Source of the DNA: Caldilineaceae bacterium
GTDB taxonomy: Bacteria > Chloroflexota > Anaerolineae > Caldilineales > Caldilineaceae
Reading direction: 5' to 3'
Assembly: GCA_026645575.1 (NCBI GenBank)
Contig: JAPKMW010000084.1
Coordinates: 1-51,916 of the forward strand
Length of the DNA: 51,916 nucleotides
In this document: in pieces, positions 17,233 to 25,505 of the stretch
Layout: every line of letters starts with the position of its first letter
Position numbering within the stretch: position 1 is the first letter of the stretch
Notes under the pieces: generated by a model
The model's database searches: none
What the model saw: the letters and a program-made list of their open reading frames with translations, nothing else
Told to the model about the DNA's origin: nothing
Made by a program: the position numbers and the translations under genes

Positions 17233-18243
17233 TTAGGGATGCCAGGTGGCCAGTTCAAAATGGGTGTGGGCGTGTTGGCTCATCGCTAACGCCATCCGCT
17301 GCTGCCACCGTTGCGGCAACATCGCCAGCGCTTCGGCGACGGGGAAAAATCGGGCGTCCACCGACTCGATCCCATCCGGCGTTGGCGGGCCAGTCAAGGC
17401 GCGGCATTCAAAGACGGTGAAGACGGAAGCCGTTTGGTCGCCATTGGGGTGAGTATTACGGAAATTGGGGCCGCCATAGACGCCCAAGACGCGCACCGGT
17501 TCGGCAAGAATACCGGTCTCCTCCCATACCTCACGCACAGCCGCCTCCGCTGGCGATTCGTCGGGGTCCATCCCACCGGCGGGCGCTGACCAACGGCCAT
17601 TGTCGGCGCGTTGTTGTAGCAGCACCTGACCGTGTTGATCAAAGACTACCGCCCCTACGGCCGGCATCAGTAGCAGATCAGTCCCGATGTGTCGGCGCAG
17701 ATCGCGCACATAAGCGGAGATGCCCCCCTTGCGCACCCCATCCGGTGGCGGTTGCCAAGCTGGGCGTTGAAAGTAAGTTTGGTCGTTGCTCTTCTCCAGA
17801 TCGGCCAGGACAACCCGCATCCACGGCGCCAGCGGCAGTTCGGTCAGTTCCGCCAGGGTAAAATAGCGGAGTTCCTTGATCTCTTCCTGGTCGGCGGCCA
17901 GCACGCCACCGCGAATTCGACAGACAAAGACCGTATCTACCGAGGCAATCTGATCGCCATTGGGATAGGTAAAACGAAAAGTCGGTCCGCCGTAGACCCC
18001 TTGCACCCGTACCGGCTCCACCAACAAACCCGTCTCTTCCCACATCTCGCGCACGGCGGCATCCGCCGGCTTTTCGCCCGGATCAATACCGCCGCCGGGC
18101 AGCCCCCACTGATCATAGTCCTGGTGGCGCGCCAGCAAGACCCGGCCGGCTTCATCCTGACAGATCATGGTGACGGCCGGTAGCAACAGGAGGGCGTTGC
18201 CAAGCTTTTGGCGCAAGCCGTAGAGGTAATTGGAGATGGGCAT
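17233..18243 (-). CDS. Tandem double-Nudix hydrolase
   Basis: A 336-residue protein made of two complete Nudix domains. Domain 1 (about 20-150) has the Nudix box GGGIDPGEKPADAAVREMWEETGL; its catalytic residues are the REMWEE glutamates. Domain 2 (about 185-320) has GGMDPDESPAEAAVREVWEETGI. Both boxes are intact, so both sites may work. Each domain is preceded by a similar segment, YLYGLRQKLGNALLLLPAV and YVRDLRRHIGTDLLLMPAV, showing internal duplication of a whole about 165-residue unit. Function is hydrolysis of a nucleoside-diphosphate-linked substrate, not identifiable here. Start at 18243 has AAAGGGA. Confidence 0.85.
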   Translation of the reverse strand: MPISNYLYGLRQKLGNALLLLPAVTMICQDEAGRVLLARHQDYDQWGLPGGGIDPGEKPADAAVREMWEETGLLVEPVRVQGVYGGPTFRFTYPNGDQIASVDTVFVCRIRGGVLAADQEEIKELRYFTLAELTELPLAPWMRVVLADLEKSNDQTYFQRPAWQPPPDGVRKGGISAYVRDLRRHIGTDLLLMPAVGAVVFDQHGQVLLQQRADNGRWSAPAGGMDPDESPAEAAVREVWEETGILAEPVRVLGVYGGPNFRNTHPNGDQTASVFTVFECRALTGPPTPDGIESVDARFFPVAEALAMLPQRWQQRMALAMSQHAHTHFELATWHP

Positions 18244-18292
18244 GAGTATTTCCCTTTGCCGGTGGATAGTGGATCGTTAGCACTTGAAGCAA

Positions 18293-18350
18293 CAAGCGCG
18301 TAAGAGATTGAGAGATTGCCGCTGTAATCTCTCAATCTCTTACGCGCTTG
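18293..18350. repeat. 25-bp perfect inverted repeat, 8-base loop
   Basis: 18293-18317 (begins CAAGCGCGTAAGAGATTGAG) pairs at every position with 18326-18350. It lies between SDR and Nudix genes of the same strand. Confidence 0.85.
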
Positions 18351-18381
18351 CTCAACGTATTTCCTGACAAATCCTCAACAT

Positions 18382-19149
18382 CTACACGGCTGTAAAGCCG
18401 CCATCCACACAGATGACCTGCCCTGTCACCATGCGCGCCGCCGGTGAGGCGAGGTAGATAACGGCGCCGGCGATTTCGGCGGGTTCGGCCAGACGGCCCA
18501 TTGGCACCTTTTCCAGATTTTTGGCAAAGCTGGGATTTTTAACCGCCGCTTCCAACATGGGCGTACGGGTGAAGGTGGGGGCGACGGCGTTGATGGTGAT
18601 CTTGTATTGCGCCCATTCACCGGCCAGCGACCGAGTGAATTGACCAACAGCGCCCTTCGAGGCGGCATAGGGGGTGCGCAACGGACCGCCGACCACGCCC
18701 ACCTGCGAACTGATGGTGATGATGCTGCCTTCGGTCTGGGCCGCGATCATCTTGCGGGCGACAGCGGTGGACATAAAAAAGGCACCCTTGAAGTTGACAT
18801 CGGAGATATAGTCAAATTCTTCTTCCGTGTAGTCCAGCGCGGACTTGGGCGTATTGTAGCCGGCGTTGTTGACCAGCACATCGACCCGGCCAAAGGTTTC
18901 GACCGTCTTGTCAACAAACGCGTTGATGCTGGCAACTTTGGCGACATCCAGTTCCCAAACCTCGACGCGCCGCCCCATTGCCCGGCAGGCTGCGGCCACT
19001 TCTTCGGCGTCGGCCACGTTGCGGTTGCCCAGGGCCAGATCCGCCCCCCACTCCGCCGCCGCCAGGGCAATCGCCTTGCCAATGCCTTTGCTGGCGCCGG
19101 TGACAATCATCACCTTGCCGGTGAGATCAAAATTGACTGATTTGCTCAT
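18382..19149 (-). CDS. Short-chain dehydrogenase/reductase (gluconate 5-dehydrogenase-like)
   Basis: A 255-residue classical SDR. The cofactor-binding motif is TGASKGIGKAIA (about residues 18-29), with DVLVNNAGYN at about 88 and the catalytic YAASK near 160 plus the Ser in ITISSQVG. The region after the dinucleotide fold (LGNRN) suggests NADP or NAD without a clear Asp determinant. The closest functional group I recognise is polyol or sugar-acid dehydrogenases. It lies in a run of minus-strand sugar-metabolism genes (Gfo/Idh/MocA at 19262, dehydratase at 21016), supporting a carbohydrate substrate. Good AGGGAGAA site before the start. Confidence 0.8.
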   Translation of the reverse strand: MSKSVNFDLTGKVMIVTGASKGIGKAIALAAAEWGADLALGNRNVADAEEVAAACRAMGRRVEVWELDVAKVASINAFVDKTVETFGRVDVLVNNAGYNTPKSALDYTEEEFDYISDVNFKGAFFMSTAVARKMIAAQTEGSIITISSQVGVVGGPLRTPYAASKGAVGQFTRSLAGEWAQYKITINAVAPTFTRTPMLEAAVKNPSFAKNLEKVPMGRLAEPAEIAGAVIYLASPAARMVTGQVICVDGGFTAV

Positions 19150-19178
19150 GAGTGTTCTCCCTATATGGTGAAGAGTTT

Positions 19179-19262
19179 GGGTATTGGATATTGGGTATTA
19201 GGTATTGGATGATTGAGCTTATCGAAAATCACCCAATGCCCAATATCTAATATCTAATACCC
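19179..19262. repeat. Imperfect AT-rich inverted repeat
   Basis: The left arm beginning GGGTATTGGATATTGGGTAT pairs with several mismatches to 19232-19262. The loop carries TTGAGCTTATCGAA, a variant of the TTCGACAAGCTCA element seen in other repeats. The right arm reaches the stop codon of the Gfo/Idh gene. Confidence 0.6.
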
Positions 19263-20305
19263 TATTGCGTTTTTTCAACCTGCACTACCGTTTTTGTCTC
19301 GGCAGCCTGATAGATGGCGTCGATTACGGCCATCGTGCCAAGGTTATCGCGACCGGAGGTGATTGGCTCCTGGCCGCTTTGAATACAATCCAGGAAGTGG
19401 CGCACTTCGGCCACCACCGAATCGACATAGGGGTAGGTATGGATCTCCAGTTTGGTCAAGCCGCCGCTGTATTCGGGGATTTCGGTGCTGTAGATGTGCC
19501 AGCCCAACACATTGTGGATGACGCCCTTTTCGCCGTAGAAGATGGTCAATTCGCTGGTCGTCGTGGGAATCGGCGTTTTGTGGGCAGCGAAGAGATAGAA
19601 GGCTTCGCCAATGATGCCGCTCTCAAAGGTCATGAGCAGGGCGGCAATGTCTTCGTTACCGCCAGGTTTGTAACCCGCGTTCAACCCAGTGTGACCATTG
19701 AAGGCCGCCACTTCGCTGATTTCGCCAAAGAAATGGCGCATGAGGTCGATCTTATGCACTGCTGTCTGCGCCACCATGCCACCGCCGGACTTGGCTTTGT
19801 CAAAGATCCAGCTATCGGGCGGGTACATATATTTGACAAACTGGTTGCAGTCAAAGCGCAAGGCGACAATGCGGCCAATGGAATTGCGATCCAACAACTC
19901 TTTGATCTTGACATGTTCCGGTTGAAAGCGCTGATTTTGGCCCACCATCAAAACTGTACCAGCGGCTTTGGCGGCGGCGACCATCGTCTTGCATTCGGCC
20001 AGATTCATTGCCATCGGTTTTTCGACCAGTACATGCTTGCCCGCAGCCGCCGCAGCCAGGGCAATCTCGGCATGTTGATAGGGGGGCAGACAGATAGAAA
20101 TGGCGTCAACATCGGCGCGTTCAATGACATCCTGCCAGCGATTGGTGGCATCGGCGCCAAACTCTTTGGCCGTTGTACGCGCCAGATCGATATTGTACTC
20201 ATCACAACAGACCACCACCTGGGCCAGATCCCCAGCAGCTTTATACCCTTGGGTATGCAGGCGGGCGATCTTGCCGCAGCCCAGGATACCAACACGAATC
20301 CCCAT
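19262..20305 (-). CDS. Gfo/Idh/MocA family oxidoreductase
   Basis: A 347-residue NAD(P)-dependent sugar oxidoreductase. The N-terminal Rossmann motif is GILGCGKIARLHTQGY (residues 6-21). The family motif EKPMAMNLAECKTMV follows at about 95, and the second domain contains GGGMVAQTAVHKIDLMRHFFGE with the likely catalytic His/Asp. Substrate is some sugar, sugar acid or inositol; it cannot be named. Start at 20305 follows AAGGAG. Part of the minus-strand sugar-acid group. Confidence 0.85.
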   Translation of the reverse strand: MGIRVGILGCGKIARLHTQGYKAAGDLAQVVVCCDEYNIDLARTTAKEFGADATNRWQDVIERADVDAISICLPPYQHAEIALAAAAAGKHVLVEKPMAMNLAECKTMVAAAKAAGTVLMVGQNQRFQPEHVKIKELLDRNSIGRIVALRFDCNQFVKYMYPPDSWIFDKAKSGGGMVAQTAVHKIDLMRHFFGEISEVAAFNGHTGLNAGYKPGGNEDIAALLMTFESGIIGEAFYLFAAHKTPIPTTTSELTIFYGEKGVIHNVLGWHIYSTEIPEYSGGLTKLEIHTYPYVDSVVAEVRHFLDCIQSGQEPITSGRDNLGTMAVIDAIYQAAETKTVVQVEKTQ

Positions 20306-20346
20306 AAAAACTCCTTACATTTCGGCTTGATTTGGGTTTTAATAGC

Positions 20347-20416
20347 GTGAGTGCGTTGCACGGGTCAAATGGTGTTGCTCTTCTGCCAATGCCTGTGACC
20401 CGTGCAACGCACTCAC
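20347..20416. repeat. 21-bp perfect inverted repeat (GTTGCACGGGTCA family)
   Basis: GTGAGTGCGTTGCACGGGTC plus A (20347-20367) pairs exactly with 20396-20416. A degenerate relative with the same GTTGCACGGGTCA core is at 30863-30938. Confidence 0.85.
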
Positions 20417-20449
20417 CGAATCTAGCTGAATAGTAGCCGAAGTGCGCGT

Positions 20450-20833
20450 TTATTGCAAGAGGCTGCCCCACACCTCCATGTCCAGTTGAATTTCATGGCG
20501 GTGTAACACATCGTCCAGGCGCCGATCCACGGTTGGCAGCACGGCCAAATCCTCGGCCACCAAATCCAGGTCAGCGACCGTGGCATCGGTCACATAAACG
20601 TGATCAAAGGGTTCTTCGGTATCCAGCCAGTAGCCGCCGGCAGCCAACGCGCCCTCTTTGGTGACAAAGTAGAGGATCACATAGTCGCGGCCACTGGGAT
20701 GACGACTCACGAGTTCGGAGCCATCAATGCTAATTGGCGATAAATAGTCGATACCGGCAGCGGTGCGCGCTGCTTGGTAGTAGATAAGTTTGTCAGTGCG
20801 GTTAAAGCGGTAGACAGCATTTGGAATTAACAT
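20450..20833 (-). CDS. Conserved-looking protein of unknown function
   Basis: A 127-residue protein I do not recognise. I choose the start at 20833 (MLIPNAVYRFNRT), with GGAA upstream, over an in-frame ATG at 20887. It is rich in beta-strand-like stretches (DKLIYYQAA, DYVILYFVT, GGYWLDTEE) with an acidic C-terminal half and a final DMEVWGSLLQ. No signal peptide, no Cys motif. It lies alone between two inverted repeats among sugar-metabolism genes on the same strand, so a link to that pathway is possible but not shown. Confidence 0.6.
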   Translation of the reverse strand: MLIPNAVYRFNRTDKLIYYQAARTAAGIDYLSPISIDGSELVSRHPSGRDYVILYFVTKEGALAAGGYWLDTEEPFDHVYVTDATVADLDLVAEDLAVLPTVDRRLDDVLHRHEIQLDMEVWGSLLQ

Positions 20834-20931
20834 AGCGTTTCCGGCAATCCAGATTACCTGACTAGCAGCCTGGCCGTAGGGTATCATGGGTTGCGGCGGA
20901 TCGCCAAATGGTGAAGTTGAGGCTATGATTT

Positions 20932-20988
20932 ACCGCCAAGAGGCAAAGAACGCGCAAATTCCCTTTGCACTCTTTGCACCTTGGCGGT
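20932..20988. repeat. Imperfect intergenic inverted repeat
   Basis: ACCGCCAAG (20932-20940) pairs with 20980-20988, with inner CAAAGA/TCTTTG and GCGCAAA/TTTGCAC steps, forming one long interrupted stem. Confidence 0.65.
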
Positions 20989-21015
20989 GAATCTATGTTT
21001 GCCCAGGTTAAACGA

Positions 21016-22194
21016 TTACCAATCCAGAATGGCGTTGTCATGTGCCCGGATGTTGAGGGCGTGGATTACTTCCTGCTGGAAGGGATATTTGGCGGCGGCG
21101 GCTTCATTGACTTCAATGCCCAGACCGGGGGCGCTAGTGGGCAGCCAGTAGCCATTTTCGGTCTTCAGCGAATGTTGCACCACCTCCCAGCGCCAGGGGA
21201 CATCGGTGAGCATATCTTCCTGGATGAGGAAGTTGGGCGTACTCAGGGCGAAGTGAAGGGCGGCGGCGTTGGCAACGGGGCCAAGCGGGTTGTGCGGCGC
21301 CACGCCCATGTAATAGGTTTCGGCCATCGCGGCAATTTTCTTCGCTTCCCACAAGCCGCCACAGTGACAGAGATCGGGCTGGATGATGTTGCACGCCTGC
21401 TTTTCAAAGAGTTCGCGGAATTGATAGCGGGTGATCAAGCGTTCGCCAGTGGCAATCGGCACGGGGCTGGCTTTGCGCACCTCGGCCATGACATCGACAT
21501 TTTCCGGCGGCACCGGCTCCTCGACAAAGTAGGGGCGGTAGGGCGCCAGCACGCGGCAAAACTCAACGGCGTTGGCCAGCGCATGGCGGCCATGACAGTC
21601 GATCATAATGTCGATCTTTTCGCCGACGGCCTCGCGCAGGGCGCGCATGGCCCCATCGGTGTAACGGTAGCCGGCAATGCTGTTGAGCGTTTCCGTTGGC
21701 GGCGTGATCAACACTTTGACGGCAGTGTAACCTTGGGCCACCACCTGTTGCGCCAACTCGGCGAATTTGCTAAAGTCGTCGCCCCACTGGGTTTCATAGA
21801 CGGCTTTCATGTCGCCGCCGCCGAGGTGGGTGTACATGCGCACCCGGTCGCGCACCTGGCCGCCCAGCAGATTGTAGACCGGCTGGCCCAACACCTTGCC
21901 CCGAATGTCCCAGAGCGCCTGCTCAATGCCGGAGATGGCCGACATGCCAATCGCGCCCATGCGCCAGAAGGATTGGCGGTACATCTTCTGGTAGAGAAAC
22001 TCGATACGCGCCGGATCTTCGCCCAGGATCATCGGCGCAAAGTCTTCGACCGCGCCACAGACGGCGCGCGTCTTCCACTCCAGCGACGCTTCCCCCCAGC
22101 CGTACAGCCCCGGCTCGTTGGTCTCCACTTTGACAAAGACCCAGTTGCGCATCTGCGCATTGACAACCACGGTTTTGATGGCAGTAATTTTCAT
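21016..22194 (-). CDS. Enolase-superfamily sugar-acid dehydratase (galactonate dehydratase-like)
   Basis: A 392-residue mandelate racemase/muconate lactonizing enzyme-type protein. The capping domain starts MKITAIKTVVVN and contains GWGEASLEWKTRAV. Then come GIEQALWDIRGKVLGQPVYNLLGG and the barrel with GEKIDIMIDCHGRHAL (first metal Asp), YFVEEPVPPENVD (second metal Glu), PIATGERL (third metal Glu) and CHCGGLWEAKKIAAMAE. The VxPHNPLGP-like segment near the C-terminus holds the catalytic His. This pattern fits D-galactonate dehydratase and close relatives that turn aldonic acids into 2-keto-3-deoxy acids. The start is 11 bases after the upstream stop codon, with AGAGGGG, so it is probably co-transcribed with two small unknown genes. 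Confidence 0.85.
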   Translation of the reverse strand: MKITAIKTVVVNAQMRNWVFVKVETNEPGLYGWGEASLEWKTRAVCGAVEDFAPMILGEDPARIEFLYQKMYRQSFWRMGAIGMSAISGIEQALWDIRGKVLGQPVYNLLGGQVRDRVRMYTHLGGGDMKAVYETQWGDDFSKFAELAQQVVAQGYTAVKVLITPPTETLNSIAGYRYTDGAMRALREAVGEKIDIMIDCHGRHALANAVEFCRVLAPYRPYFVEEPVPPENVDVMAEVRKASPVPIATGERLITRYQFRELFEKQACNIIQPDLCHCGGLWEAKKIAAMAETYYMGVAPHNPLGPVANAAALHFALSTPNFLIQEDMLTDVPWRWEVVQHSLKTENGYWLPTSAPGLGIEVNEAAAAKYPFQQEVIHALNIRAHDNAILDW

Positions 22195-22205
22195 AAAACC
22201 CCTCT

Positions 22206-22616
22206 TTACGCCGGCACTGGCAGTGCCTGAGCAAGTTGATTGAGTGAAGTGGCAGCCGTTTCAATCCGCACCAGTTGCGGGGATTGGGCCAGGGGCGTCC
22301 CCCAGCGAAAAATCGTCAACAAACGCATAAGAGTAAAGGCAAAACAACGTTCCAGCAAAGGTGCCTGTTCGAGGAGCAATTGATCCAGGTAAGCGAGGCG
22401 CGCCTCTTGTGTACGGGCCAGTTGCCCTGTCAGATAGAGTTGCCCTAGCACACGGCGCTTGCCCCAAACTTCCATAAATACCACCTGATGATGGCTCTGT
22501 TCTTCCTTTTTCAGCAAGGACCAATCGGCCGCCACTTCCGGCAAGTCGCTGGCAAACCCTTCGTAATTAGTCAAGAGCGCATCAATCTTGTTAGGTGAGT
22601 AGTTTTGCAATTCCAT
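22206..22616 (-). CDS. Small unknown protein coupled to the dehydratase gene
   Basis: A 136-residue protein of unknown function. ATG at 22616 is preferred since AGAGGGG lies six bases upstream, whereas the ATG at 22622 touches the Shine-Dalgarno sequence. It is Leu- and Gln-rich and looks all-helical (YLTGQLARTQEARLAYLDQL), with no metal or nucleotide motif that I can see. It begins 12 bases after the stop of the 123-residue protein and ends 12 bases before the dehydratase, a tight operon. Confidence 0.6.
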   Translation of the reverse strand: MELQNYSPNKIDALLTNYEGFASDLPEVAADWSLLKKEEQSHHQVVFMEVWGKRRVLGQLYLTGQLARTQEARLAYLDQLLLEQAPLLERCFAFTLMRLLTIFRWGTPLAQSPQLVRIETAATSLNQLAQALPVPA

Positions 22617-22627
22617 AGACATCCCCT

Positions 22628-22999
22628 CTACCGATGTCGAACCGGGTATTCAAAATCTTCGGTAAAGATTGTGTGAACACCACTTGCCTGAAAACCCGTC
22701 TTGATTGTACCATAATCCGCGCTATAAGCCACGAAAATAAAATCTTCTGGCTCTGGCACATTTCGCACATGCGAAGGAGCCATAAAGCCGGCAAAATGCT
22801 CATTTACCCATCTATATGTCCAAAGTTGCACAGCCTGATGTTGAGTAGCAATATGGAGATCTGTCTCGAGTTGTGCAATCGTTGTCCCAACCAGCCACTG
22901 ACCATCGTAGTAGATGCGTTTAAGCAAATGGATTTGTGCTGATGACAATTTTGCAGTAGGAACCGATACACCCCTCAGCGCTAATCTTGACGTAACCAA
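22628..22999 (-). CDS. Small unknown protein, TTG start
   Basis: A 123-residue protein with no family I can assign. The only upstream start in frame is TTG at 22999 with no strong ribosome binding site; the reading frame could begin further inside. Segments such as LKRIYYDGQWLVGTTIAQLE and DFIFVAYSADYGTIKTGF look like a small alpha/beta fold. Its base composition is lower in GC than the neighbours (many AT-rich codons), hinting at acquisition. It lies between a 32-codon ORF and the 136-residue gene. Confidence 0.5.
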   Translation of the reverse strand: MVTSRLALRGVSVPTAKLSSAQIHLLKRIYYDGQWLVGTTIAQLETDLHIATQHQAVQLWTYRWVNEHFAGFMAPSHVRNVPEPEDFIFVAYSADYGTIKTGFQASGVHTIFTEDFEYPVRHR

Positions 23000-23031
23000 A
23001 GGGTCATTTTAATGAGGTGGGTTGCAAGTGG

Positions 23032-23130
23032 TCATTGCGCTACATGTTCAATGATTTGTTGAATTTCTTCATTTGTTGCGCAACGTTCTTCGAAGATAAG
23101 TGTACGAATAAGTTCATCAACTATTTTCAT
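23032..23130 (-). CDS. Candidate 32-residue small protein
   Basis: ATG at 23130 opens MKIVDELIRTL and continues through FEERCATNEEIQQIIEH to a TGA at 23032. It is amphipathic, helical and charged. It precedes the 123-residue gene by about 30 bases and shares its low GC, so it may be the first gene of this cassette, for example a small partner or antitoxin-like peptide. Coding status rests only on composition and position. Confidence 0.35.
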   Translation of the reverse strand: MKIVDELIRTLIFEERCATNEEIQQIIEHVAQ

Positions 23131-23221
23131 GAAGCAATCCAGTCAAACGGTTACAGCAAAGAGTAGAAGGTTTTCGGAATATGATAAAGGCATGAGTAGG
23201 AAAAGCAACCGAAATCAAGTG

Positions 23222-23282
23222 CAGGTGACAGCCACAGGTATGCGTAACGAGAGCAACAATGTTCAGCCGTGGCTGTCACCTG
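23222..23282. repeat. 14-bp perfect inverted repeat
   Basis: CAGGTGACAGCCAC (23222-23235) pairs with 23269-23282, ending six bases before the stop of the next gene. Confidence 0.75.
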
Positions 23283-23287
23283 CCCAC

Positions 23288-23479
23288 TCACAGTAAGCCG
23301 GGGCGTCCCGCATCCGGCGAGGGACTGGGGCGATTGGGTGTTGCCAGGCGGCGTTCCAGGGTGTTGACCCGTTGGGAAAGTTCCTGGATGTGAAGCATCA
23401 GTTGCCCGATGGCTTGATCAGCCGTTAACTCGACATGCTCCCACATGCGGATTAGTTCGTTTATATCGCCAGTATTCAT
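23288..23479 (-). CDS. Small coiled-coil-like protein
   Basis: A 63-residue protein, MNTGDINELIRMWEHVELT at the start, then a heptad-like stretch LMLHIQELSQRVNTLERRL and a Pro/Ser-rich tail. It looks like a short oligomerising or adaptor peptide. Unknown function. The start is preceded by AAGGAAGG. It stands alone between inverted repeats. Confidence 0.5.
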   Translation of the reverse strand: MNTGDINELIRMWEHVELTADQAIGQLMLHIQELSQRVNTLERRLATPNRPSPSPDAGRPGLL

Positions 23480-23810
23480 AGGTTTCCTTCCTTGTTCTGC
23501 TGATCATGGGTGATGGATGAAGGCGGTATCAGGCAGCGGGCTTATCGTGGGAACCGCAGCCATTCTCATACGCTAACGTATGAAGCAACTGATAATAAGC
23601 AGTAGACCGCAACCACAACCCTGGCTTCTGGTAGAAACCAGGGTTGTCCACTCAAGCCGGTTACGGGCTACTGTTCATCGGTCAGGCTATACGCATGTGC
23701 ATCTATTATACACGTATACCGGTATATTGTCAAGCGGCAAAACGAAAAAAGCCAGCCACAAAAAGCCCGGCTGGCATCGGCAGAAGTTACGAAGAGCTTA
23801 CTGGTCGTAC
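23480..23810. repeat. Intergenic region with 15-bp inverted repeat
   Basis: This 331-bp gap has no supported gene. ACAACCCTGGCTTCT (23615-23629) pairs with 23633-23647 at all but one position. Just upstream AGTAGACCGC (23601-23610) repeats the outer arm of the element at 9667. An AT-rich segment around 23700-23740 contains ATACACGTATACCGGTATAT, itself partly palindromic. Confidence 0.6.
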
Positions 23811-24290
23811 TTATTGGTCGTAGGTAAAACCGGCCCGTTCCGCAACTAAGGTCAACAGCTTGGAACTAGAACGGCGCGGACCGTAGGCGCCCGTCTCCCA
23901 TTCGCTGACGGTGGGTTGGCGCACACCAAGTTCACGCGCAAACTCGGACTGGGTCAGCCCCATAAAGTGGCGAAGCGCCTTAACCAAATTGGCATCCCAC
24001 AGCACAATGTCCCCCTCGCGTTGCACATTGTAGACGCGCCCCGGTTTGCGGAAGGTAATGCGTTCCTCGGTCAAGTTGATTTCGGTGGTGTGATAGCCAG
24101 CCAGAACCCAGGCGCTGGCCTGGACAGCGCCTTTGCGTCGATTGCTCCACCAGGCGCGTTGGGTGCGTGCCGTTGGCGGCAGGCGGGTGCCGATGACCTG
24201 TTCAATGTCATTGATGCCCATGGTGACTTCGTCTACACCCTGGTGGCGCAGATGTTCATACAGTTGCTGATATTTGCTACTTGGTGTCAT
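23811..24290 (-). CDS. DUF7662-like plus XRE-family HTH regulator
   Basis: A 159-residue protein. I place the start at 24290 (MTPSSKYQQL), where protein-like sequence begins; the longer frame to 24509 runs through an inverted repeat and is not credible. Residues 1-85 (KYQQLYEHL, INDIEQVIGTRLPPTA, RAWWSNRR, AWVLAGYHT) resemble the DUF7662 fold. Residues about 100-150 are a helix-turn-helix of the XRE type, LRHFMGLTQSEFARELGVRQ then TVSEWETGAYGPRR. Probably a DNA-binding regulator whose N-terminal domain senses an unknown ligand or partner. Confidence 0.7.
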   Translation of the reverse strand: MTPSSKYQQLYEHLRHQGVDEVTMGINDIEQVIGTRLPPTARTQRAWWSNRRKGAVQASAWVLAGYHTTEINLTEERITFRKPGRVYNVQREGDIVLWDANLVKALRHFMGLTQSEFARELGVRQPTVSEWETGAYGPRRSSSKLLTLVAERAGFTYDQ

Positions 24291-24480
24291 GTGAGTGTTT
24301 CGTTGTTCATACGACACAAGCGGCGCCGGCGTCAAGAAGTGATCCGGCGCACGCCTGCTTTGCCGCAAGTTTTCTTTCCATAAAATTATATAGGCAAATT
24401 GTACATCACTTCTGCAAACTTTACAATTTGACTTAGAGGAATGAATACGCAAGCAGTGTTTTTTGGTTAGGGTAGGTGCC

Positions 24481-24569
24481 CAGACCACTACAGCGGATTT
24501 GGGTAGCAACTGATTTTCGCTGGCGGGGGCAAAGCATCAGAGACCGCCCAAATCCGCTGTAGTGGTCTG
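24481..24569. repeat. 23-bp inverted repeat upstream of the fumarase operon
   Basis: CAGACCACTACAGCGGATTT plus three more bases (24481-24503) pairs perfectly with 24547-24569. The right arm is followed by CGGCTTTTTTC, so on + it looks like an intrinsic terminator, although no + gene precedes it. The rest of the gap 24291-24645 shows only a weak -10 (TACAAT, 24599-24604) for the fumarase operon. Confidence 0.75.
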
Positions 24570-24645
24570 CGGCTTTTTTCATCCCTTCCGTTCTACAGTA
24601 CAATAGAGTGAACTTATGCTGGTTTTTTAGCCTTTCTCTTGGATT

Positions 24646-25485
24646 ATGATTCGTCATTTACCTGTCACTACCATTGGCGAAGCGGTACAAACGCTGTTAA
24701 CTACTTCCGCCTATCAATTACCCCACGATTACCTGACGGCAATGCAACGCGCCAAACAAGCAGAAAGCTCACCGTTAGGCAACCAGATTATTTTGATGTT
24801 GCTCGACAACGCCGCCTATGCCCAAGCCGAACAGATCCCCACCTGCCAGGATACGGGTATGGCGCTGCTCTATCTTGATATTGGTCAGGAGATTCATTTT
24901 ACGGGTGGCGATCTCAATGTGGCCTTGCAGGAAGCAGTACGCGCTGCTTACATCAATTTACGCAAGTCGGTGATCGATGACCCGTTGTTACGACAGAATA
25001 CAGGAGACAATACGCCGGCCATCATTCACTACAACCTTGTCCCCGGTGATCGGGTGCGGATCACGGCGCTGATGAAGGGTTTTGGTGCAGAGTTGATGAG
25101 TCGCTTGCAGATGTTTCCGCCTTCGGTTGGTGTGGCTGGCGTTAAACGCTTTGTGTTAGAGACAATTGAACTGGCCGGGCCGAATGCTTGTCCGCCGTTG
25201 ATTGTTGGTGTGGGGTTAGGTGGTTCGTTTGATACAGTAGCCCATCTTGCCAAGCAAGCCCTCTTGCGCCCCATCGGTCAGCCGAATCCGCAGGCGCATC
25301 TGGCCCAGCTCGAAACCGAATTGTTGACGGCCATCAACGCACTGGGGATTGGCCCACAGGGCTTTGGCGGCCAAACCACGGCGTTGGCCGTGCATGTCGA
25401 AGCTTATGCCACCCATATTGCCGCCTTGCCGGTGGCGGTGAATTTGAATTGTTCGGCGCCGCGACGGGCGACGGTGGAGATTTGA
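24646..25485 (+). CDS. Class I fumarate hydratase / L-tartrate dehydratase alpha subunit
   Basis: A 279-residue [4Fe-4S] hydro-lyase subunit. The three cluster ligands expected in the family are visible: Cys67 in PTCQDTG, Cys182 in GPNACPPLIVGVGLGGSFD and Cys269 in NLNCSAPRR. It pairs with the beta subunit encoded 39 bases downstream. The reaction is reversible hydration of fumarate to malate, or dehydration of tartrate. The two-gene arrangement is usual for anaerobes and thermophiles, and with no other tartrate genes nearby, fumarase is the more likely role. Start follows CTCTTGGATT, a weak site. Confidence 0.9.
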   Translation: MIRHLPVTTIGEAVQTLLTTSAYQLPHDYLTAMQRAKQAESSPLGNQIILMLLDNAAYAQAEQIPTCQDTGMALLYLDIGQEIHFTGGDLNVALQEAVRAAYINLRKSVIDDPLLRQNTGDNTPAIIHYNLVPGDRVRITALMKGFGAELMSRLQMFPPSVGVAGVKRFVLETIELAGPNACPPLIVGVGLGGSFDTVAHLAKQALLRPIGQPNPQAHLAQLETELLTAINALGIGPQGFGGQTTALAVHVEAYATHIAALPVAVNLNCSAPRRATVEI

Positions 25486-25505
25486 AGACAAGACGATAAG
25501 ATGAC

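Noticed and set aside
19265..22230. Long + strand open frames opposite the Gfo/Idh and dehydratase genes
   Set aside because: They are shadows of well-supported minus-strand enzymes and lack any recognisable domain.
24291..24509. Upstream extension of the XRE regulator to 24509
   Set aside because: The added 73 residues are unlike protein, run into an inverted repeat and are followed by a good ATG at 24290.
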